A DNA stretch of 64,000 nucleotides, from positions 62,001-126,000 of the forward strand of contig BQMF02000673.1 of the NCBI GenBank assembly GCA_027922465.2, in the 5' to 3' direction. The position numbers and the translations under genes were made by a program. Under the pieces are notes generated by a model, which was not told the DNA's origin, did not search any database, and worked only from the letters and a program-made list of their open reading frames with translations. Source of the stretch: Turritopsis dohrnii (Eukaryota > Cnidaria > Hydrozoa > Anthoathecata > Oceaniidae). This document shows, piece by piece, positions 30,321-42,309 of the stretch (the stretch's first letter is position 1; each line of letters opens with the position of its first letter).

Positions 30321-32932
30321 AATTCCTGTGACAGGACGCTGCATCCTTAATATAAAGCACTTGGGAAAATTATACCCATTATTGTTTGTAATAGTAGACA
30401 TTGACTCTGTGCCAATACTTGGGTTAAAAGCAAGTGAGAGACTTAATCTGATTCAAAGAGTTCATACCATAGACATGACTAATGATATTCTAGAACAGTA
30501 TGATGATTGCTTTGATGAGATTGGAACGCTTCCAAAGGTACACCGTATAATTATTGATGAAACCGTACCACCAGTTGTTCACTCTTCCAGGAAAATACCC
30601 ATTGCGTTAAAAGATGAGGTAAAGGAGGAACTTGATAGAATGATGAGACTTAACGTAATCGAACCAGTCACAGAACCTACTGACTGGGTTAATCAAGTTG
30701 TGGTAGCAAGGAAGCCAAACGGTAAGCTAAGAATGTGTATTGATCCAAGAGATCTTAATAAAGCTATAAAGAGACATCATTTTAAACTGCCCACTGCTGA
30801 GGAACTGTTTGCAGAAATGAAGGGCGCTAAATACTTCTCGAAATTAGATGCTTCAAGCGGCTACTGGCAAATCAAAATTGATGAATAATCCTCGAAACTA
30901 TTGACATTTGCTACTCCTTTCGGCAGATACAAATATAAACGTCTCCCATTCGGAATCCATAGTGCAAGCGAAATATTTCAACAGAACGTTGCTGAAATTA
31001 TCGAAGGATGTGAAGGTGCTCGTAACAGCCAAGACGACATCATCGTTTGGGGTGCAACAAAAAAAGAAGTTCGTGACAGAACCGTCAAAGTACTCGAAAA
31101 AACTCGTAATGCCGGACTCAGACTGAATAAAGCGAAATGCAAAATTTGCGTTGAAAACGTAATTTTTCTTGGACATCAAATTTCAGAAGAAGGCATATCA
31201 CCATGTCCAGAGAAAGTTCGCGCAATCGTCGAATTACCTACACCAACCTGCAAAGCCGATCTCCAACGATTCCTTGGTATGACAGCCTACCTTGCCAAAT
31301 TCATCCCAAAGCTATCAGACGAAACTGCAACACTTCGCGAACTACTAAAAAAGAACATTGCTTGGGACTTGACCCCAAGTCACGTGAAACAATTTGGAAG
31401 AATTAAAGAAATTATAAGTAGAGACATATCATTGAAATTTTTTGACCCACAACTTCCAACCAAGATAACATGCGACTCATCCAAAGTCGGACTGGGAGCA
31501 ACACTCGAACAGCAATACCCAGATGGTTGGCATCCAATCGCATTCAAGTCAAGAGCTTGTACCCCTGCTGAAAAAAATTACTGCCCACTTGAACGTGAAA
31601 CTCTCGCTATTGTTTTTGGATGCACCAGCCTTCATGAATATCTCTATGCCCGTCAATTCACCGTAGACAGTGACCACAAATCGCTAAAAACCATCTTCAA
31701 TTACAACATTAATGATGCACCACCCAGAATTCAACGATTTCTACTGCAGCTGCAAAAGTATGATTTTAAAGTTAATTACACACCAGGAAAGGACTTGATT
31801 TTGTCAGACACATTGAGTCGAGCACCATCAGGTACAGACACTTCAGAGCTAAGAGAAGAAGAAGTCACAGCACAGGTAAACGCTGTCGTCTCAAGCTTAC
31901 CTGTGAGTACAAATCGAATGAATCAAATCCAAGAAGAAACCCGTCATGATCCAACAATGTCAAAACTCGTTACCATGATTCAAGCTGGCTGGCCTAATGA
32001 TCGATCCCTTGTACCTGATGAGATCAAGCCTTATTTCAACCATCGCAATGAGCTAACTGTCATTGATGGAATCGTTATGAAAGGAACACGAATTGTAATC
32101 CCAGGTAATCTTCGGAAAGAAATCAAGAAAATTCTTCATGCAGGACACTTGGGTATTGAGCGTACTAAATATAATGCTCGTTCTACCTTATTCTGGCCAA
32201 ACATGAATGAAGAACTGTCTGAAATGATAAAAAACTGTGACTCTTGCCAAAAGTTCCGAAAGTGCCAAATGCGGGAAAGTTTGATTCAGCACGATATTCC
32301 TAGTAAGCCATGGGTTAAGGTGGGTACTGATCTGTTCACTCTCTTTAACAAAACCTTTCTCGTTGTAGTAGACTACACCAGCAAATACTTCGAGGTGATC
32401 AATATTCCAAACGCCAAATCCGAAACGGTAATCAACTACCCAAAAAGCATCTTCAGCCGTCATGGTATACCATCCATCGTCATCAGCGATAATGGCCCAG
32501 AATTCTCATCTCGACGTTACCAACAATTCGGCAAGCAATGGGACTTTCACCACAAAACCTCCAGCGCTGATTCCGAAATTCGAAACCATGACAACCTCTC
32601 AACCTCAGGATCAGCATTCTGGCCACATTGCCCCTCGCTCGTACAACATCCACACTGACAAAGACACCACCATTCGAAGAAATCGACGACACTTGATTCC
32701 ATCAAACAGCGATTTCAACATCAAATCGGAAAATGATCAGGACAACATCGTACTCAACAATTCAGCAAGCAACATCGAAATATCATCTCCAAGCAATGAA
32801 ACCATCCAAGACGCCTGCGAAGAAACATCCAACACGGAAGAAAAGGTCAACATCGAAGTACCCAACACGAAAGATGAAATAAGAACTCGTTCAGGAAGAC
32901 TAGTTGTTAAGCCTGCCAGATACAAACAGTAA
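30321..32932 (+). pseudogene. Gypsy pol (RT, RNase H, integrase), broken
   Basis: Resumes in the protease C-terminal region after the Harbinger element. Reverse transcriptase motifs: RMCIDPRDLNKA, FSKLDASSGYWQIK, LPFGIHSASEIFQ and SQDDIIVWG (DD active site). RNase H has ITCDSSKVGLGATLEQ and TVDSDHKSL. Integrase has an HHCC finger (HAGHLGIERT, CDSCQKF), VGTDLF and ISDNGPEF. Lesions: an in-frame TAA at 30,886-30,888, and a deletion plus frame change near 32,570 that removes the third integrase residue (Glu) and most of the C-terminal domain. The remainder runs in another frame to 32,932 (RTRSGRLVVKPARYKQ). Confidence 0.92.
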
Positions 32933-33125
32933 GTAATTGTGGAAATAGACAACAGACACTGATTACAACATGTACACTGATGCACAATGAATATTGATTG
33001 ATTATTTTCGGGACAACTTTATAAAACATATGAAAAAAAAAATTTTTTTTTTGGGAGGGATTTTAATTATACATAGAAAATATTACATAAACAAAATTTT
33101 ATTTATTATTATTGCGTAGGGGGAA

Positions 33126-33301
33126 TGTTATGATTATGACTACCATTTTGATTATGACTACCATTATGATTATGACTACCATATTGGTCTCGCTCACTAA
33201 GAGCTTTGGCCTTGATCATCCTTGTACATATATAAATTGGAACAGCATTGATTGAAAGATATACATTGGATACTAGACACATCCTAGTGCTGATCATAAC
33301 A
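33126..33301 (+). repeat. Right LTR of the gypsy element (176 bp)
   Basis: Carries three instead of two copies of the ATTATGACTACCAT unit. Immediately preceded by the purine tract and followed by the ATAAT target duplication. Confidence 0.95.
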
Positions 33302-33313
33302 ATAATAATAATA

Positions 33314-34465
33314 ATGGAGAACATTTTTAAATATGCTCCCAATGCGCTTTATAAGCCAAATGGAGGACAAGACCTTCAGATATTGAATGCTAAAGATTTA
33401 TACAAACAAACAATTATTGTCTCTAACAATGGTTCTTTTCCTGCGAGCTTTCCCAACATTTTTACTAATTACGAAATGGATGAAAATGAACAACGCATGA
33501 AAATTTGGCAGGAACAACCATTTAAATTATGGCAAACCCAACTCAATTTTGTCACTTGGTGTGCTTCAAGTGCTTGTGGAGTCAGTTCTGAACATCTCAA
33601 AGAAGGTTGCTCTATTCCTATGATTAGATCAGTATATCGTTTTCACGTCTATTATCACATTAGACGAATCATTAAGCGCTTGCAGATACCTCTACCTTTT
33701 GAAGATAGTTTCAATCAATACGATAATCCTTATAACAAAGAAGAGTTTTTAAAAATCTGTAGTGAATATGGTGTCGATTCTGATCCTAAAAAATACAAAG
33801 GACAATATTTTTTCAGCTCGTATCAAAAAAGACGTAAAAACTATCCAACACCAGGTCTGAGTTATTTCACAGATGACTCCCTGACACGATGGATTATAGA
33901 AAAATCTAAAGGCTTTACAAAAACAGGTCTTGTAAAAATTTCAGAGAGTGTTAGAGCATATGCTTATCTTGTTCTTAGTTCACAAGCCTCAGCTCGTTCT
34001 TCTATCTTAGGTAATAATTCAAGCGCTTTGACAGCTCAAAGAGTTTTTATGAACAAAGACATTGTTAACCGCAGAGCTGATATTCAAGATGACATTAAAC
34101 GTTATCAGGATACTTTAAATTACGCTTCAAGCAAAGTTGATTATTCAGTTGGACAAGGTATTTACATGTTACCTAGTGACATAAATCTAAACATCAAGTC
34201 GGGGGTGTCTGGTTACAATAACAAAATTCTCATATCTAATGAGAACTTGAGCCTGGGAAGAAATAAAATGATTAATGTTATAGAAGAGCATCATATTTCA
34301 AACAAGGCGACTAGCTCTCCAACACAAACAAAAAATAAAAGTTCACAAAAGGAAGTTCACAAAAGAGTGAGTCAAACAAATTCACTCCCATCTCACGAGG
34401 AAGAGAAAATTGCTTTGATTTTAGCGATAACCACGGTGTTTAGCAAATGGTATATATTTCGCTGA
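33314..34465 (+). CDS. Polinton conserved protein at the right end (383 aa)
   Basis: Intact frame. The frame is open upstream into the gypsy LTR, but the native start is the ATG at 33,314 after the AAT repeat. The central part (MIRSVYRFHVYYHIRRIIKR, then ISESVRAYAYLVLSSQASAR and YSVGQGIYMLPSDI) looks like a protein widely carried next to the right TIR in animal Polintons; its function is unknown. The last 42 or so codons lie in the TIR. It is divergent to the minor capsid gene, so the gypsy element sits between two promoters or in a shared one. Confidence 0.82.
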   Translation: MENIFKYAPNALYKPNGGQDLQILNAKDLYKQTIIVSNNGSFPASFPNIFTNYEMDENEQRMKIWQEQPFKLWQTQLNFVTWCASSACGVSSEHLKEGCSIPMIRSVYRFHVYYHIRRIIKRLQIPLPFEDSFNQYDNPYNKEEFLKICSEYGVDSDPKKYKGQYFFSSYQKRRKNYPTPGLSYFTDDSLTRWIIEKSKGFTKTGLVKISESVRAYAYLVLSSQASARSSILGNNSSALTAQRVFMNKDIVNRRADIQDDIKRYQDTLNYASSKVDYSVGQGIYMLPSDINLNIKSGVSGYNNKILISNENLSLGRNKMINVIEEHHISNKATSSPTQTKNKSSQKEVHKRVSQTNSLPSHEEEKIALILAITTVFSKWYIFR

Positions 34466-35178
34466 TCAGCGCATGTAGTGTGCAATTATAGTCGGCATTG
34501 TGGATACATGCTGACACTTCTAAGCCCTGGCGTTTTGTTGAATTTCGATCGAAATGACGGTAACCTGAATGTCTTTATGGACCAGAGAAACCTGACAGTG
34601 ATAAATCACCCAGACGCAATGCTAACCATTCCGCGATATATTCAACTCAACTGCGGGGAAGTGCGCACTCATGCAAGTTTCACAACCAGAACATGAGAGA
34701 TCTACAACCGCCGAAGTATATATACTTCCTCTCAGACGAACTGCGTGGAATTCGAACACACGACCTTGCTGGTGCAAGTTAGCGTTCTTATCCACTAGAC
34801 TACGCTGATCTGTGTGTTATGAGTATTGTTAGCTCATTTATGTTATAAAGTTTAAACTGCTACAAACTGCTTTTTACTACAATTGGGGATTTCCACTGGA
34901 CATTTTTATGAGATATTTAATTGTTTACATTTCTGAGTAGTTTGTGGTTATAATAATAATATTAGGGAAAACCCTTAATATTTAAAACTGCTTACCTGTT
35001 GTTATTTGAGAATTTTGTTATGTAATCAAAATAAAGAAATGCTATGTAATCAAAAATAAAAGCTGTTTTGAACACACGTTAATACTTTATGTTTAGCGAG
35101 AAAATAATTGACAGGGATTCTCGCTTATGATTAGGAGGGATACAATTTCTGTCCCAGCATCGGCACTTTCCTATCTCT
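34337..35178 (-). repeat. Right terminal inverted repeat of the Polinton (842 bp, uninterrupted)
   Basis: Near-identical inverted copy of the left repeat, with only a few substitutions seen by eye (for example GAATTCC against GAACCCC in the tRNA-like part). It shows the ancestral empty state of both left-side insertions. The last 42 or so codons of the plus-strand gene at 33,314 lie inside it. Confidence 0.93.
34739..34809 (-). other. tRNA-like sequence in the right Polinton TIR
   Basis: Inverted copy of the tRNA-like sequence in the left TIR, also 71 nt. The B-box here reads GTTCGAATTCC, closer to the consensus GGTTCGANTCC than the left copy. Position and length are conserved between the two TIRs. 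Confidence 0.55.
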
Positions 35179-37772
35179 CAAGAGATTATTAACCAAATAA
35201 TATAGACAAACATGTTATACAAAAGTATGAAATACATTAATAATAACTTTCCCTTTCTTTTTCAGCCAGAAACGCTAAAGCTGTAAATCTTATATCCATT
35301 TTATAAGCTGTGCTATGGCTGTGCCGAGCCGAACACGCCTGAGTTCGGCTTAGAACAGCTTATAAAACCTGGCTCGGCTCGACCGTATAAAAGTGCCGAA
35401 ACCGATCTGTGCTGAAAAGTTTCCATGTTCGGCTCGGCACGGCACAGCTTATAAAATGGGCATTGATTTCCCTTTCTTGTGCAGCTCTTTTATTTCTTCA
35501 TCAACCTGTAGCTACTGCAACTTTTTAACGTCCACACCACACAAACAATCAACGCTGGTGATAGCTACGGAAAATAATAACTATTATTAAGTACAACTTG
35601 AAAACATAAACAAAAAGATAGTGTTCGCCATTTATCGCGATAATTCTTGTTAATTTAAGTTTTTGAGAAAAGGTGGTTAGAGCAATTTGTAAATGCAATA
35701 GACTTTCCGTCCTCATTCTTGGCTATTTTTGTCATATTCGTCAGACCCATGATCCAAATAACTTCTTAAACATCTAAAGGAGATGACCAACTTCTTGCGT
35801 CGCAACACCTACAGAGTTCAGCGTGTCGGTAGCTGCTAAAAGAAGCGCCTGTTGTTAAATCAAAAAACTGATGTGGTTCAGTAAAAAAATTGTGTTATAA
35901 AGAAAACAAGCTTCTACTTTTGACATTGCGCACAGCTAGGAGAAGAGAGCATAAAAGATCTTTTGAACAGTCCATCGATAGCAATACCTTAGTTTAACAA
36001 AATCGCCTAAACAAATTAGTGAAAAACTGATAATAAAATTTTAGAACAAAGATACGTGTTTTAAGGATTATATTACAAATGATATTGAAGAACATCGATA
36101 AGATCTTCTATGGATATAGCAAGATTGAGAATAAGGGGGTATCAAAGTGAAATTTCATTGCGCCAAACTTACAGCCTGTTTCGCGAAGTCCAGGGGTAAA
36201 AAAAAGTTTCACTAATTTTTCCGAAAGCTGTGGTATTAACAAAACTTCCATGGTTCATTTCATGTTATAGAGAAACTTTTTGTAGGATTTTATTCGAGGT
36301 ACTAAAAGATTGTTGCAAGTCACTTATTTTAGAGCTCTTGGAACGACTTAAATTATGCAGACCTAACAAATAGTGTTTGATATTACGCAGAGCTGAATTG
36401 ACATGTCGAATTTTGGCGTCGATCTAACTTCATAGAAAAGTTACCTCACTTGACAAGCATTTTGTCTGTTTTCCCCGACGAAAATTTTCCCCAATGATTT
36501 TTTGAAAGAAACGTTTTTTTCTTTACTTTCTTTTTTTTGTTTTTGAAAGCTGGAAAACTATTTTGCGCGCCAACTTGGTGAAAAATTATTTAGTTCTGTC
36601 GTCATTTATCCTCTAGAAGAAGACCGTCGATATATTTTGCCGGAGGCTAATGCAAAAAATTCTAGAAATTTTATCTATTTTTTTCATCTATTTCATAATG
36701 GTGGACGGTGGCAGTGGCGAAAGGCTAGATCATGTCTGGAACTGGAAAACGAAAGAAAAAAAAGTGGTGTTGATTTGGTGGTATTTTACGCAATTAAGGA
36801 AATTAAGGAATAATGTTGCATTATATTTTTTTATTCTTAAATCTTTTTTAACCTCTACGTTCATCCAATATATATATGTAAACAAATGTTTAACGTTACA
36901 AGTTTCTCCAATTGTACTTGCAGAATTGGTCCGTTACCATAATTCGTAAACAAATGTAAACTTATAGATATGCTAGGATTATGCACTGAAATTCTCTTTA
37001 GGAACTATGATGATTGTGAAATAACAAAACAGAAGACATTATGTTCCTCTTAATGTTTTTGAGTGTGTGAAGGATCAACTTACATCAATAAAATCGTCCA
37101 CATAAAGAACTGATAAGTATTCTCAATGACGAATTTTTGAAGCGGAAAAAAACAGATATCAACACTTACACATTAAATTTAACGCTGTAATGTAACAGAT
37201 TTTTAAAGAGAAGCTGTTTTTGAGTGAGCGTATCGTCTTTTCAAATTTCCTTAACAGGGCATTAGCAGCAGTCAAAAATTCCGCGTTTATCGTGGTTTCC
37301 CAATTGGGGAAGATGGAATTTTCCCAAACAAATTTTTTAGAAAGACTTACTGAGGGCTTGAAAAATGGCACACATGCGTTCGTTTTACAAAAAAGGGTGG
37401 ACACTTAGTTGAGAGTTGGCGGTAATTGAGCGTTTACGGTATAGCTATATTTGTGGTACCAGCCTAATGTATTAGAGAATGATGAACTTTTTTTGCAAAT
37501 GTTTTCTTAAAAACCATTTTTACTTTTTTATCTGGTCACATCAAAATTTGAATTTGTTCTGTTTTTGCTTCTCAATTATACATATACTGAATAACAGTTA
37601 TATAAGTAACAATAAAAATTTAAAATAAGCTATCATGTTTCCAAACCTTTATTATTTGATTTTTCAGGACATGTTGTCATGTTTTATTTCATGTTTTATC
37701 AAGAGTATCAAAATAAAAAATGAATCCCGCTCAAATTTGTTTAAGTACAATGATGGTTTCTTTTTGTGACAG
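35179..37772. other. Intergenic stretch between the Polinton and the LRRK-like gene
   Basis: No coding region recognised. It contains a foldback element at 35,296-35,460 and otherwise AT-rich DNA. Early exons or the promoter of the LRRK-like gene may lie here, since the first exon I can identify starts with a partial codon. Confidence 0.4.
35296..35460. mobile_element. Foldback MITE with GTGCCGAGCCGAAC arms (165 bp)
   Basis: The arms CCATTTTATAAGCTGTGC at the left and GCACAGCTTATAAAATGG at the right are inverted complements. GTGCCGAGCCGAACA and TGTTCGGCTCGGCAC follow inward. No coding content and no clear target duplication. Confidence 0.7.
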
Positions 37773-40700
37773 TTCCTCTCCATGCTTACGATGAGATCTA
37801 TGCCAAAACTTCTATTGTAGTTGTAATAGGAAGAATGCCTTCCAATCTTCATGAGGCATGTCGTCAAGGAAACGTAAAAAAAATGTCAAAAGATCATCAG
37901 TAATGAAATGGAGCACTTGCCTGCGATCATCAACACAAGAGCTGGGATTTTTGGCTATACACCACTACATGAAGCTACCAGCAGTCCTAAGCAAAAGATA
38001 GTCACATTGCTGTTAAACAACGAAGCAATGGTTGATGCTACACCTAATGGTAACTACACCCCTTTACATATTGCTGCATCAATTGGTGATGTTCCATGTG
38101 CTACCATTTTACTGCAGCATGCTGCTAGTGTTGATATGATTGATGAATATCAAAAGACTCCTTATCGCACAGCTGTGTTGAACAGAAAATTTGATGTAGC
38201 ACGCTTACTCAAAACCGCAGGTAATCTATGATTATGTTCAACTTTTTAGTTATAGTCATTAAGTGAATATGACATATCAAAACCTTTTTTTATTGTAGAA
38301 GTGAAGAAAGCTGTTTTGACAAACAGTTCCAAACTTCGTAATATGATACAGACACTCAGTTGTGGTGAAGATGTCACTGTTGATTGCTTTGAAGAATGTC
38401 TTCAATTGGCTGTCGACAATAACAGTCACCTATCTGCTGGGTTTATCGTTATGCGCACACCAAGCAATATGCTGGAATGCTTTAGATTAGCTATGGCAAA
38501 ACGTGATTTTGAGACTATCGAGGTTGCAGCAATGTTGCTTTTGTGTATGGCTGCAAAAGATGGAGAAACTGAAGTGCTGCGTGTGCTTTGTCAACCGAAA
38601 TATAAACACCAGCCAGATGAAAGAAATTATGATGGTTTCTTTGAGAGATACACTCAAACAAGGGCTGTTTTTCCGGAAGTGCTGGAAAAGTTAATGTAAA
38701 GCGTTACATGTTGTTAATTTACCAGGAAGAAGTTAAATTTGAGAATCTAATATCATATTTTTTATGTTTTTCTCAAGTATTTGGTGAGTTCAAGTGATTA
38801 CTTTGAAGTTTTTCAAAGTTTTGGGATAATTTTTCACATTTTAGTTTCTGAATTATATCATGAGTTATTATTATGTCAAATGTGTAATGTGAAACTATAT
38901 CTAATCTATATAACTATTATCTATTAAAATTTCCTTATCAGTTTTCAGAAACAGGTTTTCTGGTGATGTTAATATTTGTTCATAGTTTTTATTTTGATAA
39001 AGAAACCAATAAACCAATATAAAATTTATTACCACCCTATACCAAATCGCATTTAAAGTAAATGTTAGTTCTAATTCCTAAACAATGAAAGACTAGTTAT
39101 ATACCTTTTGTTATGGTTGTTTTCTGTACCTGTACCGAACCATCAAAATTTCTATAAAGGTGGAAATTTTCATCAATAAGAATGAAATAGTATATATAGA
39201 TTTATGTGGATTTAAATTTTGTTACCAGAACAGAATATTTCATGAAGGTCTTTCATCATTTAGGAAAGCCGTACAGAGCATTGACCATGCATTTCCTGTT
39301 AGTTTGGCATGCAGAAAGGCACAGTATGCAGCTGCGAAAATCCTTCTCTTTAATTTATACTGTTCAGAGGACAAATTGGAAGCTGATTGGCACGGCCTGG
39401 CAATATCAACACTGGAAGAATCTTGGATAAATGATTTGGTTGAATATAAGAAAACATTTCTTGCTTGGAATTGTTTAACAAAGTTGCCTGCTAACATTGG
39501 AAGTCTCAAAAATGTCGTCAGATTAGATTTGAATAAAAACCAATTACAAACTGTGCCAGCAAGTTTGTTTAAACTGCCCATGCTTCGAAATTTGAACTTG
39601 TCGGAAAATAAGATCGAGAGGTTACCAGAAGTGGATCAATGGTCCCCCTTTCTAAACATTCTTGAATTGAATGATAACTTATTGTTTACATTCCCTGCGT
39701 ATGTCACTGGTCTTACAATAGAATTTCTGAATTTAGCCAATAATCGTTTTGTGAGGCTACCAATACCCATATGTGAGATAACAAGTCTTACAAATTTGGA
39801 CATCAGCAATAACAGTGAAATTCATGAATTGCCATTAGAACTTGGAAAACTAACAAAACTTTCACAGTTCAACATGAAGGGATTGCAGGTGAGATAAGTT
39901 ATAATTGTAACGTAATCCCTGACACTTTTTCTTTTTCAATCAGATAATTCAATATGTTTCAAATTGTAGCAGTTGTCAGATATTGAAATCATTAATACAA
40001 AATGATTTTGACAATTAGAGGTGTCTGTTCTGAAATGGGTTTATTTTTGACGAATATCAAGTGTTTTAATAATAAAGTTCTAGTTTTAATATTTAACTTA
40101 GATCAACGACATTCCAGCTAACTTGCAAAAATCAACAAAAAAACTAATCCAGTATCTCCGTGCGAAGTTGCGCTTTGCTCAGCCATACTATGTAATGAAG
40201 TTGATGTTGATTGGAAAAGCCAACCAGGGAAAAACAACTTTGATGCATCGGTTGAAGGGAAACGAAAGCTTTAATGACAACCTTGCAACTCAAGGTACTT
40301 GTTTATCACACAATGGTGATGTGCTTTAAATTTTATCTCCAGACATCCACTAGGTAATTATTTTCTTTTTAAGGCATCGATATTCAAGATAGGGAACTCA
40401 AAAAAGGAATTTTTAATGCAGTACCATTTACCTTACGAGTGTGGGATTTTGCTGGTCAAGAAGACTATTACGCAACGTATCAATGTTTTTTATCTCCTCT
40501 CTCATTGTATTTGCTGATATGGGATATCACTAAAGGAGACCAGGGTGTCGCCGAGTTAAAGTCATGGTTAGATAATATAGCTATGCGCGTACCACAAGCC
40601 CCTGTCATCATAGTTGGTAAAAAAATGGATAAACTGAAAGGAGAACAACAAGAAAGAATGAAATATGTTGAGAAGATGAAGGATCAGATTAAAAAGCTGT

Positions 40701-42309
40701 TGGAATCAAACAGAATTTATACTAAACTGAATATTGACCCAAACAATCACATTGTCTGTTTGACATCCATTACAAAATATCCTGGCTATCGTGAAAGTAA
40801 GTTCTGATTTTCATGTATTTGTGCATACGAACTTTGATTTGAATACGAAATATTTTTCTTCTCCATTCACCGGTCTATTGTGTTTATGTTTCATTCATTA
40901 CAGATATGGAAAACCTTAAGATGTTGATTTATAACGTGGCTGAAGAAATGACATACAACGGAACTGTTGATGCCGTGAAGGTAATGGGTGTGAAAATACC
41001 GCTCAGTTATCGCAATCTTGTCGATTGTATGGACAAGTTACAGAAGGAGAAGTTACAGAAGGATGAAATTCCTATTATCACCAGAGAAGAGTTTTTGGCC
41101 GTAGCGAGAAGCATGGTTAATGATCGAGATACACTGAAAGATGAAGATATCGAACCAGCTGTCGCTTTTCTTCATAACATCGGTACGTACCATCTTATCA
41201 AACCTACTGTATGACTATGCAATGAATTAAAACAAATGTAACAACAGGCAGATTAAGGGCGTGGGAGGAGGGGGTTGGAGGATGTGACAATTTTGACCAA
41301 TATGTTTGTGAGTGAATGGTGACTGGTTCTTGTTTGTTTGATTAAGAAATTTTGAAATGTTTCATATTACATTCAGGAAGTGTTCTTCATTACAACGATC
41401 CAAACCAAGGTTTGAAAGATCTGTTCTTCATCAGCCCTTCTTGGCTTTGTAAACTGATGGCAAAAATTATCACCGTAAAAGCAGCCAATAATTTTTTCAA
41501 AAATGGAATGTTGCGAATCGATAGGGTTCGTTTTATTATCGGTAATAACGAGTTATTCCCGCCAAAGTTTTATGAGAGATACATGAGGTTGTTGTATCGA
41601 TTTCAAATTGCTTGCAAAGTGGATAACCATCGAATTTTGGTCCCATCAAAGCTAAGTGAGAGGTTAGATAAAGATATAGAGGTAGTGGACGATCGTAGCC
41701 TGTTGACTCGTTATCATTTCTTCACCTGCATACCATACGGATTCTGGTCGCGTTTCATGAGCCGTATTTTGTTGCTGATGCAGGAAATGCTTGGATCGTC
41801 TCGTGTTTCAAGCGACGAACTCAAGATGATGATGACCAACTGGACGAAGAAGATGCCAAAAAACAGGAATTGATTCCAGATAATGCGTCTTTGGAATCAG
41901 AGGTGGTAAGCAATTATGAAGCCCCCCTCATTAATTCAAATGATCGCCAATTTGTCCGCCACCCTGGGTTGGTTTATGTAAATACTTTAAAAATTTCCGG
42001 CCGCAAAGAATCATCGAATTTTGGTACACCTGATTCGGTTATAATCAGATACCCTATGAATTACAGCAAGTTTGGATCGGCAAGCACAGGGTCAGGTGGT
42101 AGCAGGAGTAGCTTGGAGAATGGGCGCCATAGTGACAACGAAAAGAAAGTGTCCCTCAATCTATACCCTAATGCTAGTGGAAAAGACTTGTCGCCTAGGA
42201 AATTCATGTCTGAAGAATTGAGCGTTGGCGATGACGTCACGAAGCATCTGGATTCTATTGATGGAAATTTAGAAGAAAATCGTGAAGATGGTAAAATGAA
42301 CAACAGCCA

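Larger units (their letters stand above)
26153..33301 (+). mobile_element. Ty3/gypsy LTR retrotransposon inserted in the Polinton
   Basis: Flanked by LTRs (26,153-26,310 and 33,126-33,301) starting TGTTATGATTATG and ending GATCATAACA, with a 5-bp target duplication ATAAT inside an AAT microsatellite. A primer-binding-like TGGTGTCGGAAGT follows the left LTR, and a purine tract (TAGGGGGAA) precedes the right LTR. Gag (CCHC fingers), protease, reverse transcriptase, RNase H and integrase are in Ty3/gypsy order. A PIF/Harbinger element interrupts it at 27,380-30,320. Without that, its length is about 4.2 kb, short because the integrase part carries a deletion. Confidence 0.95.
8152..35178. mobile_element. 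Polinton/Maverick (virus-like DNA transposon), nested and interrupted
   Basis: Termini start AGAGATAGGAAAGTGCC and end with its complement, giving the AG...CT ends expected of Polintons, and a 5-bp direct repeat CAAGA flanks both sides (8,147-8,151 and 35,179-35,183). The element carries protein-primed DNA polymerase B, retroviral-type integrase, A32/FtsK-like ATPase, major and minor capsid proteins and seven further proteins, which together are diagnostic. Total length is 27,027 bp. Removing four later insertions (8,380-8,935; 8,986-11,701; 20,344-22,129; 26,153-33,301) and their target duplications leaves about 14.8 kb, a usual Polinton size. PolB and ATPase are broken, so the copy is not autonomous. 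No adenain-like cysteine protease was found. Confidence 0.95.

Noticed and set aside
30886..30888. Gypsy RT stop as a programmed readthrough site
   Set aside because: It falls inside the RT core just after the WQIK motif rather than at a gene junction, and other lesions are present, so a mutation is simpler.
31021..31080. SQDD instead of YxDD as a broken RT active site
   Set aside because: Some Ty3/gypsy lineages naturally have a non-Tyr residue before the DD, so I do not count it as a lesion.
41352..41873. Separate small gene at the COR region
   Set aside because: It is the COR exon of the LRRK-type gene before the frame change; not independent.
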